DNA of 27,363 nt from an uncultured Steroidobacter sp. (GTDB lineage Bacteria; Pseudomonadota; Gammaproteobacteria; Steroidobacterales; Steroidobacteraceae), in contig CAMLEO010000067.1 of assembly GCA_946478975.1 (NCBI GenBank), positions 1 through 27,363 on the forward strand, read 5' to 3'. Position 1 is the stretch's first letter; each line of letters starts with the position of its first letter. The position numbers were made by a program, and so were the translations under genes. The notes below the pieces were generated by a model. That model saw nothing but the letters and a program-made list of their open reading frames with translations, did no database searches and was not told the DNA's origin. Shown here in pieces: positions 1 to 8,873 of the stretch.

Positions 1-1035
1 CGCCACGCCCATCAGCGCGGCGTACCACATCATGCCGGGCACGGTATCGATCATCAGCGGCACCGTGAGCGCAATGCCCATGATGACGCTGGAAAAAAAC
101 ACCAGCGGCTTGCGTCGGCCGATGGCATCGGACAGCAGGCCCGAGCCGAGACCCGAGATCACCAGCGCAATGAACGTCACCGTCGACAACGTCGCGATCA
201 TGCGATTCGCGTTGTCGAGCGACAGGCCGATGTAGTCCTGCAGGATGTACAAGAGATAAGTCACGATGCCCTGGTAGCCCATGTAGATCGCGAAGCGGCC
301 GAAGAACGCCCAGGCAAAATCCGGATGCTGGCGCGGACTGATCCAGAAGCTCTTGAAGAAGGCACCGACGCGCATCGCCGGTGGCGGCGCGCCGGTGAAT
401 GGGGGCTCGGGGTTCAACAGCACGAACGCAATACAAACAACCGCAATTGCGACCGAGAACACCAGATAGGCAAGGGTCAAGGTCGCCGCCATATAACCTG
501 CGACGACGATGCCGACGGTGCCGCCGGCCGTCATGCCAGCGCCGACGAAACCAGAGACCGTGCCGCGCTCGTGCTCAGGGAAACGATCGGCCACGATGGT
601 CGTCAACGCAGCTTGCATCGAGTTGAGAGTAATGGTCGCGCCGACCCAGAAGAACGTGATCGATGCCAACGTGCGCATCTGCGAGGCCGCAAACAAACAC
701 AACGCGCCGGCGACGGCGCCGATCGCGATCCACGGCGTGCGCCGGCCCCAGCGCGAACGCGTGCGATCGGACAGTGCGCCGGCAATCGGCGTCGTGAGCG
801 TGCTGAAGATCGAAGTGATGGCGAACACGATCGCCAGGTCGCGCGCCTTGTTGGCAGGATCGATGGCCTGGATCTGGTTCGGCAGCAGCACCGACAGCAC
901 GGCGCAGTACAACGCCAGCAATATGAAAAACACCGTGGCCAGCGAACCGAGCAACAGCCACCGGCGCGAGCCGCTCACATGAGCGTTCGTCGGCAAGGCG
1001 GCAGTGGCGAGGTTGTTTGCGACCACGGAGCTCAT
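1..1035 (-). CDS. MFS permease, 3' end cut by window edge
   Basis: Inner-membrane major facilitator superfamily transporter, probably importing the substrate of the neighbouring catabolic genes. The frame is open from ATG at 1035 to base 1, giving 345 residues; the C-terminus lies outside the window. A hydrophobic first span follows a basic stretch near residues 24-45. The classic MFS loop 2-3 motif appears as LSDRTRSRWGRRTPW, followed by many further hydrophobic segments. The start is one base after the stop of the upstream enolase-superfamily gene (TGAGATG), which suggests translational coupling in one operon. The substrate cannot be read from sequence; an acid sugar or 2-hydroxyacid is inferred from context. 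Confidence 0.85.
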   Translation of the reverse strand, partial: MSSVVANNLATAALPTNAHVSGSRRWLLLGSLATVFFILLALYCAVLSVLLPNQIQAIDPANKARDLAIVFAITSIFSTLTTPIAGALSDRTRSRWGRRTPWIAIGAVAGALCLFAASQMRTLASITFFWVGATITLNSMQAALTTIVADRFPEHERGTVSGFVGAGMTAGGTVGIVVAGYMAATLTLAYLVFSVAIAVVCIAFVLLNPEPPFTGAPPPAMRVGAFFKSFWISPRQHPDFAWAFFGRFAIYMGYQGIVTYLLYILQDYIGLSLDNANRMIATLSTVTFIALVISGLGSGLLSDAIGRRKPLVFFSSVIMGIALTVPLMIDTVPGMMWYAALMGVA

Positions 1036-1036
1036 C

Positions 1037-2179
1037 TCAACCAGTCTGCTGCAATCTCTGTTGAGGCGGCGTATGCCCGAGCTCGTGACGTGCCAGCACG
1101 TCCGGCCGGCGCCACGTGCGACGCGCGAGCTCACTGATGACGAGTCCATGGCCGGGCTGCTGCGAGCCCCAGATGCGGCCGTCACGAATTTCGTACGGCT
1201 GCTCGACCAGGTGCTCGAAGTTCTGGAACGAGTACTCCACCCAGTCGACGCCCGGCAGCGCCAGCGCCATGTTCACGCCGAGCTCCAGGAACGTGTTGCC
1301 CATGGTGATGCGCGCACCCATGTCGGCTGCGAGCCAGCCGATGCGCATCACGTCGGTGACGTGCCCGTGCACGTTCAACAAATCGCAGACACGCGCTTCG
1401 AGCAGCTTGGGCTTGCCAGAAACATCCAGATACTCACCGGCGTTCACCAGCGTCGGGCCGCACTGATCCTGGATCAGCTTCAGCCCGGCGAAGTCATCGC
1501 GCAGGATCGGATCCTCGACCCAGAAGATCTCGTGACCGGCGCGTTGCATGAGCGTGAGATTGCGGATCGCCTGCTTCGGCGTCCATGCTTCGTTCGCATC
1601 CACCATGATCAACGCGTCGGGCCGTACAACCTGCTTCAGCAGCGCGAGCCGATGCAGATCGCGTTCGATTTCGGCGTGCCCGACTTTGATCTTGAACGCC
1701 TTGAAGCCCTGCGAGTCGGCCTGCGCGAACAATGTCTGGAACTCATCGTCGGACAGGTGAAAGTCGAGGCCGCTGGCGTAAGCGGCAACGTCACGGCGTT
1801 CGGCGCCGAGCAGCTGCCACAGCGGCATGCCGACAGACTTTGCAAACAAATCCCACACCGCATGCTGAAGCGCTTCTTCGAACGGCAATGTGAGTTTGCG
1901 AATGTTGCCGCCGCGCGGCCGGCGCACCGCATGCGCGAGCGCCTCCACCTGCTTTCCCTGCAGCTTCGGCCAGCATTCTTCGCGAAAGACGCGCTCGATC
2001 TCGGCTTCAGCGGGCAGCGGATGAAACAACGATTGCACGAAGCCCAAACCGACCGCGCCGCGCTCGCCGATCAGCTCCAGCGTCGCCATGTGCACGTCGT
2101 CCGCCTGCACCTGGCTGTCGCCGATCACCCGATCGCGGGCGAACTGAAAGCGAGTAATTCTGAAGTCGACGATATGCAT
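1037..2179 (-). CDS. Enolase-superfamily (mandelate racemase/muconate lactonizing-like) enzyme, probable acid-sugar dehydratase
   Basis: About 380 residues, the usual size for this superfamily. Members abstract the alpha proton of a carboxylate bound to Mg2+, and those near TonB receptors are often sugar-acid dehydratases. Visible landmarks, numbered from my start: the Lys-x-Lys motif in FKIKVG (about 163/165) and three metal-ligand motifs, VDANEAW (D194), WVEDPI (E222) and GEYL (E249). TDVMRIG (D276) matches the Asp of the mandelate-racemase Asp-His dyad, but the strand that normally carries the His reads TMGNTFLE, with Asn in its place. I chose ATG 2179 because GAGGA lies about 5 bases upstream; an in-frame ATG at 2191 overlaps that site. 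It sits between the TonB receptor and the permease on the same strand. Exact substrate unknown. Confidence 0.85.
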   Translation of the reverse strand: MHIVDFRITRFQFARDRVIGDSQVQADDVHMATLELIGERGAVGLGFVQSLFHPLPAEAEIERVFREECWPKLQGKQVEALAHAVRRPRGGNIRKLTLPFEEALQHAVWDLFAKSVGMPLWQLLGAERRDVAAYASGLDFHLSDDEFQTLFAQADSQGFKAFKIKVGHAEIERDLHRLALLKQVVRPDALIMVDANEAWTPKQAIRNLTLMQRAGHEIFWVEDPILRDDFAGLKLIQDQCGPTLVNAGEYLDVSGKPKLLEARVCDLLNVHGHVTDVMRIGWLAADMGARITMGNTFLELGVNMALALPGVDWVEYSFQNFEHLVEQPYEIRDGRIWGSQQPGHGLVISELARRTWRRPDVLARHELGHTPPQQRLQQTG

Positions 2180-2196
2180 GCGAGTCCTCATCTATG

Positions 2197-2223
2197 GTCG
2201 AAAGTGGCCGAGGCCCTTTCGAC
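2197..2223 (-). other. Intercistronic hairpin 1 (receptor/dehydratase gap)
   Basis: GTCGAAAG (2197-2204) is perfectly complementary to CTTTCGAC (2216-2223), with a GC-rich loop that can extend the stem. It lies just before the ribosome site of the enolase-superfamily gene. No U-tract follows, so processing or stability control is more likely than strong termination. Confidence 0.6.
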
Positions 2224-2227
2224 GCGC

Positions 2228-2257
2228 GTCCGGCAAAAGGCGCGACTTTTGCCGGAC
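2228..2257 (-). terminator. Strong 12-bp hairpin directly after the TonB receptor gene
   Basis: GTCCGGCAAAAG (2228-2239) and CTTTTGCCGGAC (2246-2257) form a perfect 12-bp stem with a 6-base loop, starting 3 bases after the receptor stop codon. The minus-strand RNA lacks a clear U-run after the stem, so it is either a weak or partial terminator or a 3'-end stabiliser that would set receptor mRNA above the downstream genes. Confidence 0.6.
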
Positions 2258-2260
2258 CAC

Positions 2261-4999
2261 TCAAAACGTGGCGCGCACCCCGAGGATGTAGCGCCGTCCG
2301 GTGGTGCGGTATTCCTTGGTGCGATCCGGAGTCGTCGAGTAGATGAACTCTTTCTCGTCGTTCAGATTGATGCCTTCCAGGGTCACCGTGATGTCGTCCG
2401 TCACCTTGAAGCCGAAGCTGGCGTCGAGCTGACCGTAGTCGTCGAAATATTCCGGATCGCCGTTGCGGCCGCTCGCCACCTGCAGGAAGTTCTCGCGGAA
2501 CGTGTACGCCAGGCGCGTCTGGATCCGATCCTTCTCGTAGAACGCCACCAGGTTATACGAGTTGCGCGACAGGCCTTGCAGGCCGAACGATGCGCCCGAC
2601 ACCGCATTGGTGTACGACGCGTCGCTCTCGACGTACGTGTAGTTGGCCTGCACGCCGAAGCCATCGAACGGCGCCGGCAATTTGTCGAACACCTGCTGAT
2701 AACCGAACTCCAGGCCCTTCACGACCGCGCCTTCGCCGTTCTCCGGCCGCGTGACCTGGAACACGACCTGATCGACCAGCTGCGGCGTAGTCGCATCCGC
2801 AACGAACGAATCGATGTTCTTGTAGAACGCCGCACCCGACAGCACGCTCAAGTCGGCGAAGTACCATTCGAGCCCCATCTCCAGCTGCGAAGCACGGAAC
2901 GGCTCCAAATCCGGATTGCCGCGATTGATCGTTTCGTTGCCCGGGTTGCTGAGAATCGTCTGCGCGGGCGAGAGATCCGAGAGCGTCGGACGCGTCATCA
3001 CGCGCGATGCAGAAAAACGTGCGACCAGCTCATCCGTGACATCGAGCTTGGCATTCAGCGACGGCAGAATGTCGGTGTAGTCGCCCGAGAAGCTGATCGG
3101 GATGACGGGCGAGAGCACGATGATGTTTTGTCCCAAACCGTTCGGCCGCGCGCTCACGACTGTCTGCGCGGCACCGGAGGACGTGAACTTGGTGTTCTCG
3201 AAGCGAATGCCGGTGTTCACCGAGAACGGCATGGTGCCGACTTCGCCTTTGAACTCGACCATCAAATACGCCAGGTTCACATCTTCGGTGACCTTCGAAC
3301 TCTGCGCCGGATCGTAGCTCGGATCCACATAGCCCACCGAGTTCGGCAGGAACGAGGCGTAAGGACCGGGATACGCGCGCAGCACATTGACCAACGCGCG
3401 CGGATCGTAATCGATCCAGTTGCGCACCAGGTTGCCCCTGTGCGAGGAGAAGAAATTCATATTCGTCGGACGGAACAGGCTCGCCGGCAGCGGCACGTAC
3501 ACATCGCCGCCGCAGAAGGCGCACTGGGAATCGAACGACTGACCGATGGTATCGATCGTCTTCTCACGCTCGGCCCGGCCGATGCCGGCATACAGCGCGA
3601 TGCCCGTGCCCGCATCCCACGAACCATCGAGGCGGAACTCGCGTGTTTCATCCTTGTAGTCCGAGCCGCCGTCGTTCTCATAGTGCGCACCGACGTGCGT
3701 GAGATCAGTCGCGGCATTCGCATAGGTTGGATTTGAGAACGAATAGTCGTAGATCGGGCTGCCGTTGCGACGATCGAATTCCGTCGTCATGCCGGTGCGA
3801 CGAATGGTCGAGAAGTAATTGTCTTCCTTGCCTTCGCGCGTCGCCTCGGACGCGGAAGCATCGAACGCGAGCCGAAAATCGCCCGGCGTCCACGCGACGT
3901 TGTAGCCGATCAAGCGCGTTTCGGTCAGGCGCGGCGCGCGCGTCACGATCTGATCGACGAAGCCGTTCACATACTTCTGATAAACGGCCGAGTTGTTCTG
4001 CACCACCTGCTCCACCAGCGTGCCGCCGCTGAAGTCATAGGCGAGACCGGTGCTGTGATCGATCTGATCGAGCTTGGAATAAAAGCCGTCGAGCGTCATC
4101 GTCACATTGTCGGCGGGCTTGTACTGCACGGTCGTGTCGACGCCCAAGCGCTCACGCTCGCTGAGCACGAAGAACGGCGAGAGGTTCGAGGGCATGTCGA
4201 CGCCGGTGAAGTTCGCGACGTTCGGGCCGGTGCGGCCGAAGAAATAGCCGCCCGGATCGTTGCCGCGCTTGACGTGGCCGGCGCCAATCGTGAACTCGTC
4301 GTCGCGCAGGTCGCGTTTTTCATACGAGGCAACCAGCGAAACACCGAAGTCACGCGCCTCGTTGTGGAAACTCAGCAAGCCCGAGGCGGACGGGCCGTAG
4401 TCGTCGGCGAGATCGTTATAAATCGTGCGCACCGAGCCGCCGGCCGCGAACTCGTCCGCTTCGAGCGGGCGCACGGTGCGAATGTCGACCGTCGCACCGA
4501 TGCTCGCGCCATTCAAATTCGCTTGCGGGCTCTTATAAACATTGGCGCCGGAGATCAACTCCGAGGGCAGCACGTCGAAGCTGAACTCGCGGCCGACGTT
4601 TTCGGTCGCGAGCGTGCGGCCGTTCAAAGTCACAACGTTGAACTGCGGGCCGAGGCCGCGCACGGAAATGAATTGGCCGTCGCCGCGATTACGCTCGATC
4701 GTCACACCGTTGATACGTTGCAAAGACTCGGCGACGTTTTGATCCGGCAGCTTGCCCAGATCCTCGGTCGCGATCGCATCGACAGCGCCGATGGCAGAGC
4801 GCTTGATCTCGACCGACTGCTGCAAGCTGCTGCGCAGGCCGGTGACCACCACTTCTTCCAGGCCGCCGCCGCCAGCCGCCGACTCCTGGGCGGCGGGCTG
4901 AGCTTCCTGCGCCAGAGCGGCATGACCCAGGGCCATCGAGGCCACGGGCAATAAATAAGAGAGACACGGGCGCGAGCGCCGCTGAGAGCGAAGGACCAT
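2261..4999 (-). CDS. TonB-dependent outer-membrane receptor (Xanthomonas/Caulobacter type)
   Basis: A 912-residue outer-membrane beta barrel that takes up a substrate using TonB/ExbBD energy. The N-terminus has basic residues and a hydrophobic segment ending in GHAALAQ, a plausible signal peptide. A TonB-box-like EEVVVTG follows, then the plug domain with IATEDLGKLPDQNVAESLQ and SVRGLGPQFNVVTLNGR, typical of the large carbohydrate/oligomer-linked receptors of Xanthomonadales and Caulobacterales. The protein ends in VRATF with a C-terminal Phe, as expected for barrel assembly. I chose ATG 4999 because AGGGGG lies 6 bases upstream; a TTG at 5005 is in frame but lacks support. It is divergent from the GntR regulator and upstream of the enolase-superfamily and permease genes. 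Ligand unknown. Confidence 0.93.
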   Translation of the reverse strand: MVLRSQRRSRPCLSYLLPVASMALGHAALAQEAQPAAQESAAGGGGLEEVVVTGLRSSLQQSVEIKRSAIGAVDAIATEDLGKLPDQNVAESLQRINGVTIERNRGDGQFISVRGLGPQFNVVTLNGRTLATENVGREFSFDVLPSELISGANVYKSPQANLNGASIGATVDIRTVRPLEADEFAAGGSVRTIYNDLADDYGPSASGLLSFHNEARDFGVSLVASYEKRDLRDDEFTIGAGHVKRGNDPGGYFFGRTGPNVANFTGVDMPSNLSPFFVLSERERLGVDTTVQYKPADNVTMTLDGFYSKLDQIDHSTGLAYDFSGGTLVEQVVQNNSAVYQKYVNGFVDQIVTRAPRLTETRLIGYNVAWTPGDFRLAFDASASEATREGKEDNYFSTIRRTGMTTEFDRRNGSPIYDYSFSNPTYANAATDLTHVGAHYENDGGSDYKDETREFRLDGSWDAGTGIALYAGIGRAEREKTIDTIGQSFDSQCAFCGGDVYVPLPASLFRPTNMNFFSSHRGNLVRNWIDYDPRALVNVLRAYPGPYASFLPNSVGYVDPSYDPAQSSKVTEDVNLAYLMVEFKGEVGTMPFSVNTGIRFENTKFTSSGAAQTVVSARPNGLGQNIIVLSPVIPISFSGDYTDILPSLNAKLDVTDELVARFSASRVMTRPTLSDLSPAQTILSNPGNETINRGNPDLEPFRASQLEMGLEWYFADLSVLSGAAFYKNIDSFVADATTPQLVDQVVFQVTRPENGEGAVVKGLEFGYQQVFDKLPAPFDGFGVQANYTYVESDASYTNAVSGASFGLQGLSRNSYNLVAFYEKDRIQTRLAYTFRENFLQVASGRNGDPEYFDDYGQLDASFGFKVTDDITVTLEGINLNDEKEFIYSTTPDRTKEYRTTGRRYILGVRATF

Positions 5000-5036
5000 T
5001 GGCAACCCCCTGACTGCAATATGGCCGGCGTGATTT

Positions 5037-5067
5037 TAATATCATGAATCGTCTGACTGATATCTTA
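5037..5067. promoter_or_regulatory. Candidate GntR operator half-sites in the receptor promoter
   Basis: TAATATCA (5037-5044) and TGATATCTTA (5058-5067) resemble the TGATATATCA palindrome found before the regulator. The second overlaps the predicted -10 box of the receptor gene, a position suited to repression. Short AT-rich words can recur by chance, so this is tentative. Confidence 0.35.
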
Positions 5068-5089
5068 CAGATGCACAATAAGATTTCAA
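5062..5089 (-). promoter_or_regulatory. Predicted sigma-70 promoter of the TonB receptor gene
   Basis: On the minus strand TTGAAA (5089-5084) is followed after 16 bases by TAAGAT (5067-5062). This is a fair sigma-70 match and would start transcription about 55 bases before the receptor start codon. Confidence 0.45.
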
Positions 5090-5187
5090 TAGCGACCTCT
5101 GCGGGCTCACAAGGCGCCCGTGCTGGCGGACACTGCCGGCCGTTCGCAGCGTTCCCGCCCTCACGACGGAAAACGCTGTCACTGGCT

Positions 5188-5197
5188 TGATATATCA
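5188..5197. promoter_or_regulatory. Palindromic operator candidate before the GntR gene
   Basis: TGATATATCA is a perfect 10-bp palindrome ending 7 bases before the ATG at 5205. FCD-type GntR proteins usually bind short palindromes and repress their own genes. A one-mismatch copy lies at 9191-9200 before the divergent hydrolase gene. Autoregulation is inferred. Confidence 0.45.
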
Positions 5198-5204
5198 TGT
5201 GCCC

Positions 5205-5921
5205 ATGCCGAATCGACGCGCCCCTGCCGAACTCCGCTCCGTTGCCGCACCCGCTGATGCCGAGGCGGGGACTGACGGCCGCCGTTTGAGCGAGGTCGCG
5301 TATCAAGCGATTCTCGAAGGACTGTTCACGCGCAAGGTCCCGACCGGCGCGTTCCTTTCTCAGAGCGACCTGGTCCGCATGCTCGGCGTGCCCGTGCAGC
5401 CGCTGCGCGATGCCTTGCGCATTCTCGAAGCCGAAGGCGTGCTCACGATCCATCCACGCGCCGGCATCGAGTTCTTGAAGCCGGATCTCGAACTCGCACG
5501 CAGCACATATCAGTTCCGTTCCATTATCGAACGGGCGGCTGCGCGCAGTTATGCGGAGACCGCCGACCCAGCGGCGATTGCGCAACTCATTCAAGATCAC
5601 GAGGCATTGATCGAGCAGATCAGCGCGAAGGGATTGGCGCCGGAGAACCTCGCGCCGCTGCAGTCATTGGAGGATCGGCTGCATGGCGAGATGGTCGCGA
5701 GCCTGCGCAATCCATTGATCGAAACCACCGCGCGGCGGCTGAAGAATTATTTGATTTTGATCAAGCTGGACCGGCGCATTACTGCGCCGCTGGCGCTGCG
5801 CACGCTACGTGAACATATGGAAATTCTTGACGCTTGCCGGCGCCGGGATGCCGATCAGGCGGAAGCCGCGCTCGGCCGGCACTTCCAGGCGGCGCTGCAA
5901 AGAATCCTCGGGATGGTTTAG
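5205..5921 (+). CDS. GntR-family transcriptional regulator, FCD subfamily
   Basis: A 238-residue cytoplasmic DNA-binding regulator. An N-terminal winged helix (about residues 28-85, with LSEVAYQAILEGLF and LRDALRILEAEGVLTIHPRAG) is followed by an all-helical FCD effector domain. In FCD proteins an acidic residue and three histidines often bind a metal and a carboxylate ligand; candidates here are the D/H in LEDRLHGEM, H in REHMEIL and H in GRHFQAAL. FCD regulators commonly sense organic or sugar acids, which fits the flanking genes. I chose ATG 5205; a TTG at 5187 would place the operator palindrome inside the gene. Its 3' end overlaps the convergent kinase gene by 4 bases. Confidence 0.9.
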   Translation: MPNRRAPAELRSVAAPADAEAGTDGRRLSEVAYQAILEGLFTRKVPTGAFLSQSDLVRMLGVPVQPLRDALRILEAEGVLTIHPRAGIEFLKPDLELARSTYQFRSIIERAAARSYAETADPAAIAQLIQDHEALIEQISAKGLAPENLAPLQSLEDRLHGEMVASLRNPLIETTARRLKNYLILIKLDRRITAPLALRTLREHMEILDACRRRDADQAEAALGRHFQAALQRILGMV

Positions 5922-6721
5922 AGCACGGCGCGATCTTCGCCGAGCCGGATCACCAGGTCGGCGCGGGGCGGCATTTCGATCAGCACGTGTTTCGTCAGCC
6001 GCTCGTAGTGTTGGATGAAGCGGGCAATCTCAGCATCGCTCATCACCCCTGACCGGTCCCCTTGCGCCTGTGCGCGCAGGTCCTGTTCCTGCTGAATGCG
6101 CCACTTCAACACCACATCGAACGAAGGCGCGGCGAGCAGGACGAGCAGGTCGATCTTTGCAAACAAACGTTGATATTCGCCGCCGAGCGCATCGTTGACG
6201 TACCGGCGCCAGCGCCCGTCCACATCTTCGTTCGCTTCGAGCGCATTGACGGGCTGGGTCAATGCCTCCAGGCCCTGCGGCTTGGCGCCGACACACCAGC
6301 CTTCGAACAAGACCAGATCCGCTGGCCCGGTGATCGTTTCCCACGCGGCTTCGGGCCGACGATCGTCGCGAGCTTTGTCGAAGCGAGGCAGCTTCACTTC
6401 CTTGGCATGCGCCAGGTCGTGCAGCGTGTGAATGCCGAGCTTTGTATCGTGGGTTCCCGGCACGCCGCGAGTCCGCAGCAGCGGATGCACGAGCTGGCTG
6501 AGCTTCATTCTCGCGGCCAGCGGCAGATACAAATCATCGAGCGAGAGATTCGCGACCTTGAGGCCGGCTGCGGTGAAACGCGTCGTCAGCGTCTTGCAAA
6601 CCGTGCTCTTGCCGCTGCCCTGGCTGCCGCACACGCCGACGATCAGCGGCCCGCGACGATGCGCGGGCAAGGCGGTGTGAATCGCCTGCTCGATCAAACC
6701 GGCTGCGGTTGCGGAGCTCAT
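5918..6721 (-). CDS. D-glycerate 3-kinase-like P-loop kinase
   Basis: A 267-residue cytoplasmic P-loop kinase of the plant-type glycerate kinase/phosphoribulokinase-like family, expected to phosphorylate D-glycerate with ATP. Walker A is GSQGSGKST at residues 32-40, followed by LSLDDLYLP near 60, the substrate-side GTHDTKLG, and LVLFEGWCVG near 155, the family's Walker B-like element. It is the last gene of a minus-strand operon, 11 bases after the D-2-hydroxyacid dehydrogenase gene. That partner could make D-glycerate from hydroxypyruvate, so the two would feed glycolysis. An alternative is another small-molecule kinase of the yeast Tda10 group. The stop overlaps the convergent GntR gene. 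Confidence 0.8.
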   Translation of the reverse strand: MSSATAAGLIEQAIHTALPAHRRGPLIVGVCGSQGSGKSTVCKTLTTRFTAAGLKVANLSLDDLYLPLAARMKLSQLVHPLLRTRGVPGTHDTKLGIHTLHDLAHAKEVKLPRFDKARDDRRPEAAWETITGPADLVLFEGWCVGAKPQGLEALTQPVNALEANEDVDGRWRRYVNDALGGEYQRLFAKIDLLVLLAAPSFDVVLKWRIQQEQDLRAQAQGDRSGVMSDAEIARFIQHYERLTKHVLIEMPPRADLVIRLGEDRAVL

Positions 6722-6732
6722 GTGCGGATCGC

Positions 6733-7728
6733 TCAGGCGACGCGGTTCGGCGGCGTTCGACCGGCGAAAAACGCGTCGAGATTGTCGGCCATCTGCATGC
6801 CCATCGCGGTTCGGGCTTCCAACGTGGCGCTGCCCAGATGCGGCAAGAGTACGACGTTCTCCAGCTCCGTCAACGCATGCGGCACCGCCGGCTCGCGCTC
6901 GTAGACATCGAGCCCCGCCGCCGCGATCTCACGTTGTGACAGCGCGTTCGCGAGCGCTTCTTCATCGACGACCGAACCGCGCGCCGTGTTGATCAGAATC
7001 GCGGTCGATTTCATGCGGGCAAGCGTTTGCGCATTGATCAGATGGCGCGTTTCTTCGCCGCCCGGACAATGTAACGACACAACATCGGACATCGCGAGCA
7101 GGCCTGCCAGCGTCGGACAATACTCGGCGTTCAACGCGGCTTCTTCGTCGGCACTCGCCCGACTGCGCGAGAAATAGGCGATGCGCATGCCGAGTGCAGC
7201 TCGGGCACGGCGCGCCGCTTCCTTCGCGATGCGACCAAAGCCGACGAGCCCTAATGTTTTGCCCTTCACATCGGTGCCGAGCAGCTGCGTCGGCGCCCAG
7301 CCGGTCCACTTGCCCGCCCGCACGATGCGCTCGCCTTCGCCCGCGCGACGGCTCGCCATCAATATGAGTAACAACGTGAGCTCGGCGGTCGCATCGGTGA
7401 GCGCATCGGGCGTGTTGGTCACGACGAGATTCGCGCTTTTCGCGGCGGTGAGATCGATGTGCTCATAGCCGGCGCCGAAGTTCGCGATGATGCGTGTTCG
7501 AATGCCCGGCGTGCGCAGCAGTTCGGCATCGAGCTTGTCGGTGATCGTGGGCGACAGCGCATCGAAGCTGCGCAGCGCCGCCAGCAAACCTTCGCGGCCG
7601 AGCGAACGATCGTCGGGATTGACCGTCACATCGTACGTCTCGCGCAGCCGCTCCAGCACCGACGCTGGCAAGCGGCGCGTCACCAGCACACTCGGGCGTC
7701 CATTCGCACGATCGGAGAGCTGACTCAT
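6733..7728 (-). CDS. D-2-hydroxyacid dehydrogenase (glyoxylate/hydroxypyruvate reductase type)
   Basis: A 331-residue NAD(P)-dependent dehydrogenase. The Rossmann motif is GFGRIA at 163-168. The catalytic triad of the family is visible: Arg250 (NTARGSVV), Glu279 (VYEREP) and His297 (LPHLGSAT). FSRSR after the second nucleotide-domain strand (about 186-190) is typical of NADPH-preferring glyoxylate/hydroxypyruvate reductases, so hydroxypyruvate to D-glycerate is the likely reaction. This fits the glycerate-kinase-like gene 11 bases downstream. The upstream hydroxyacid dehydrogenase gene ends 14 bases before this start. Length is normal and no damage is seen. Confidence 0.88.
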   Translation of the reverse strand: MSQLSDRANGRPSVLVTRRLPASVLERLRETYDVTVNPDDRSLGREGLLAALRSFDALSPTITDKLDAELLRTPGIRTRIIANFGAGYEHIDLTAAKSANLVVTNTPDALTDATAELTLLLILMASRRAGEGERIVRAGKWTGWAPTQLLGTDVKGKTLGLVGFGRIAKEAARRARAALGMRIAYFSRSRASADEEAALNAEYCPTLAGLLAMSDVVSLHCPGGEETRHLINAQTLARMKSTAILINTARGSVVDEEALANALSQREIAAAGLDVYEREPAVPHALTELENVVLLPHLGSATLEARTAMGMQMADNLDAFFAGRTPPNRVA

Positions 7729-7742
7729 GGGCTATTCCTTGC

Positions 7743-8873
7743 TCAGGCGAGAATGGAACGATCGATCTCGCTGACTTTGCAGACGCTGGTCAGCGCCATC
7801 GCCACGCGCATTTCTTTGGCGAAGATCTCTAGGAGCTGTTTGACGCCGGCGCCGCCATTCGCGGCGAGCGCGTACGCCCACGCTCGGCCCAGCATCGCAC
7901 CGTCCGCACCCAAGGCCATCAGTCGCACGACATCGAGGCCCGAGCGCACACCGGAGTCTGCGAGGATCTTGATTTTGCCTTTGACCGCGTCGGCAATCGC
8001 CGGCAGCGCACGGGCTGATGACAAGACGCCGTCGAGCTGACGTCCGCCGTGATTGGAAACAACGATGCCGTCGGCGCCCAAGCTCGCCGCCGCACGCGCA
8101 TCTTCCGGATCGAGGATGCCTTTGATGATCAGCGGACCTTCCCAGGCTTCGCGCAGCCAGTCGAGATCGGTCCACCGAATCGACGGATCGAAGTTCGCGC
8201 CGAGCCAGCCGATGTAATCGCCGAGGCCGCTCTTCGCACCGAGCACCGATTTGAGATTGCCCAGCGTGTGCGGACGGCCGAACAGGCCGACATCCCACGC
8301 CCAGCCCGGCTTGCCCATGGCTTGCAACACGCGCCGCAGGCCTGAGTTGCTGCCCGACATGCCCGAATGAGCATCGCGATAACGTGCGCCGGGCACCGGC
8401 ATATCGACAGTGAACACCAACGCAGAGGCGCCCGCTTCCTTCGCTCGCGCCAACATATCTTTCATGAAACTGCGATCGCGGATCACGTAGAGCTGGAACC
8501 AGATCGGCGCCGAGCAGCCCTTCGCAACTTCTTCGATCGAGCAGATCGAAACCGTCGAGAGCGTGAACGGCACGCCGGCGTTGCACGCCGCTTGTGCCGC
8601 CTGCAATTCACCGCGTCTCGCGCACATTCCAGAGATGCCGACCGGACCCAGGATCACCGGCATCGACAGCTTGCTGCCGAACAACGTAGTGCCGAGGTCG
8701 ATCTGCGAAACATCGCGCAGCACGCGCTGGCGTAACGCGACTTCCGTCAAATCGCTGACGTTCTTGCCCATGGTGCGCTCGTCATAAGCGCCGCCATCGA
8801 TGTAGTCGAACAGAAACCGCGGAATGCGCCGCTCGGCAGCGCGTCGAAAATCTTTCGTAGAGGCGAGAATCAT
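7743..8873 (-). CDS. FMN-dependent L-2-hydroxyacid dehydrogenase/oxidase (LldD-like)
   Basis: A 376-residue flavoenzyme that oxidises an L-2-hydroxyacid such as L-lactate or glycolate to the 2-oxoacid. Family hallmarks: [11 protein letters not shown] (Tyr24), VPFTLSTVS near 101-109, WFQLYV (Tyr129), the flavin-contacting Lys251 in IIKGIL, and the active-site His275 in [12 protein letters not shown]. In bacteria these proteins usually pass electrons to the respiratory chain. It is the first gene of a three-gene minus-strand operon with the D-2-hydroxyacid dehydrogenase and glycerate kinase-like genes. If the locus degrades a deoxy-sugar acid by the diketo-hydrolase route, this enzyme could use the L-lactate released; that is inference. 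Confidence 0.9.
   Translation of the reverse strand: MILASTKDFRRAAERRIPRFLFDYIDGGAYDERTMGKNVSDLTEVALRQRVLRDVSQIDLGTTLFGSKLSMPVILGPVGISGMCARRGELQAAQAACNAGVPFTLSTVSICSIEEVAKGCSAPIWFQLYVIRDRSFMKDMLARAKEAGASALVFTVDMPVPGARYRDAHSGMSGSNSGLRRVLQAMGKPGWAWDVGLFGRPHTLGNLKSVLGAKSGLGDYIGWLGANFDPSIRWTDLDWLREAWEGPLIIKGILDPEDARAAASLGADGIVVSNHGGRQLDGVLSSARALPAIADAVKGKIKILADSGVRSGLDVVRLMALGADGAMLGRAWAYALAANGGAGVKQLLEIFAKEMRVAMALTSVCKVSEIDRSILA

Noticed and set aside
1004..3736. A 910-codon open frame on the plus strand
   Set aside because: It runs antisense to the enolase-superfamily and TonB receptor genes and its product is Arg/His-rich with no family features. Long antisense frames are expected opposite GC-rich genes.
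4055..4954. A 299-codon plus-strand open frame
   Set aside because: Antisense shadow of the TonB receptor.
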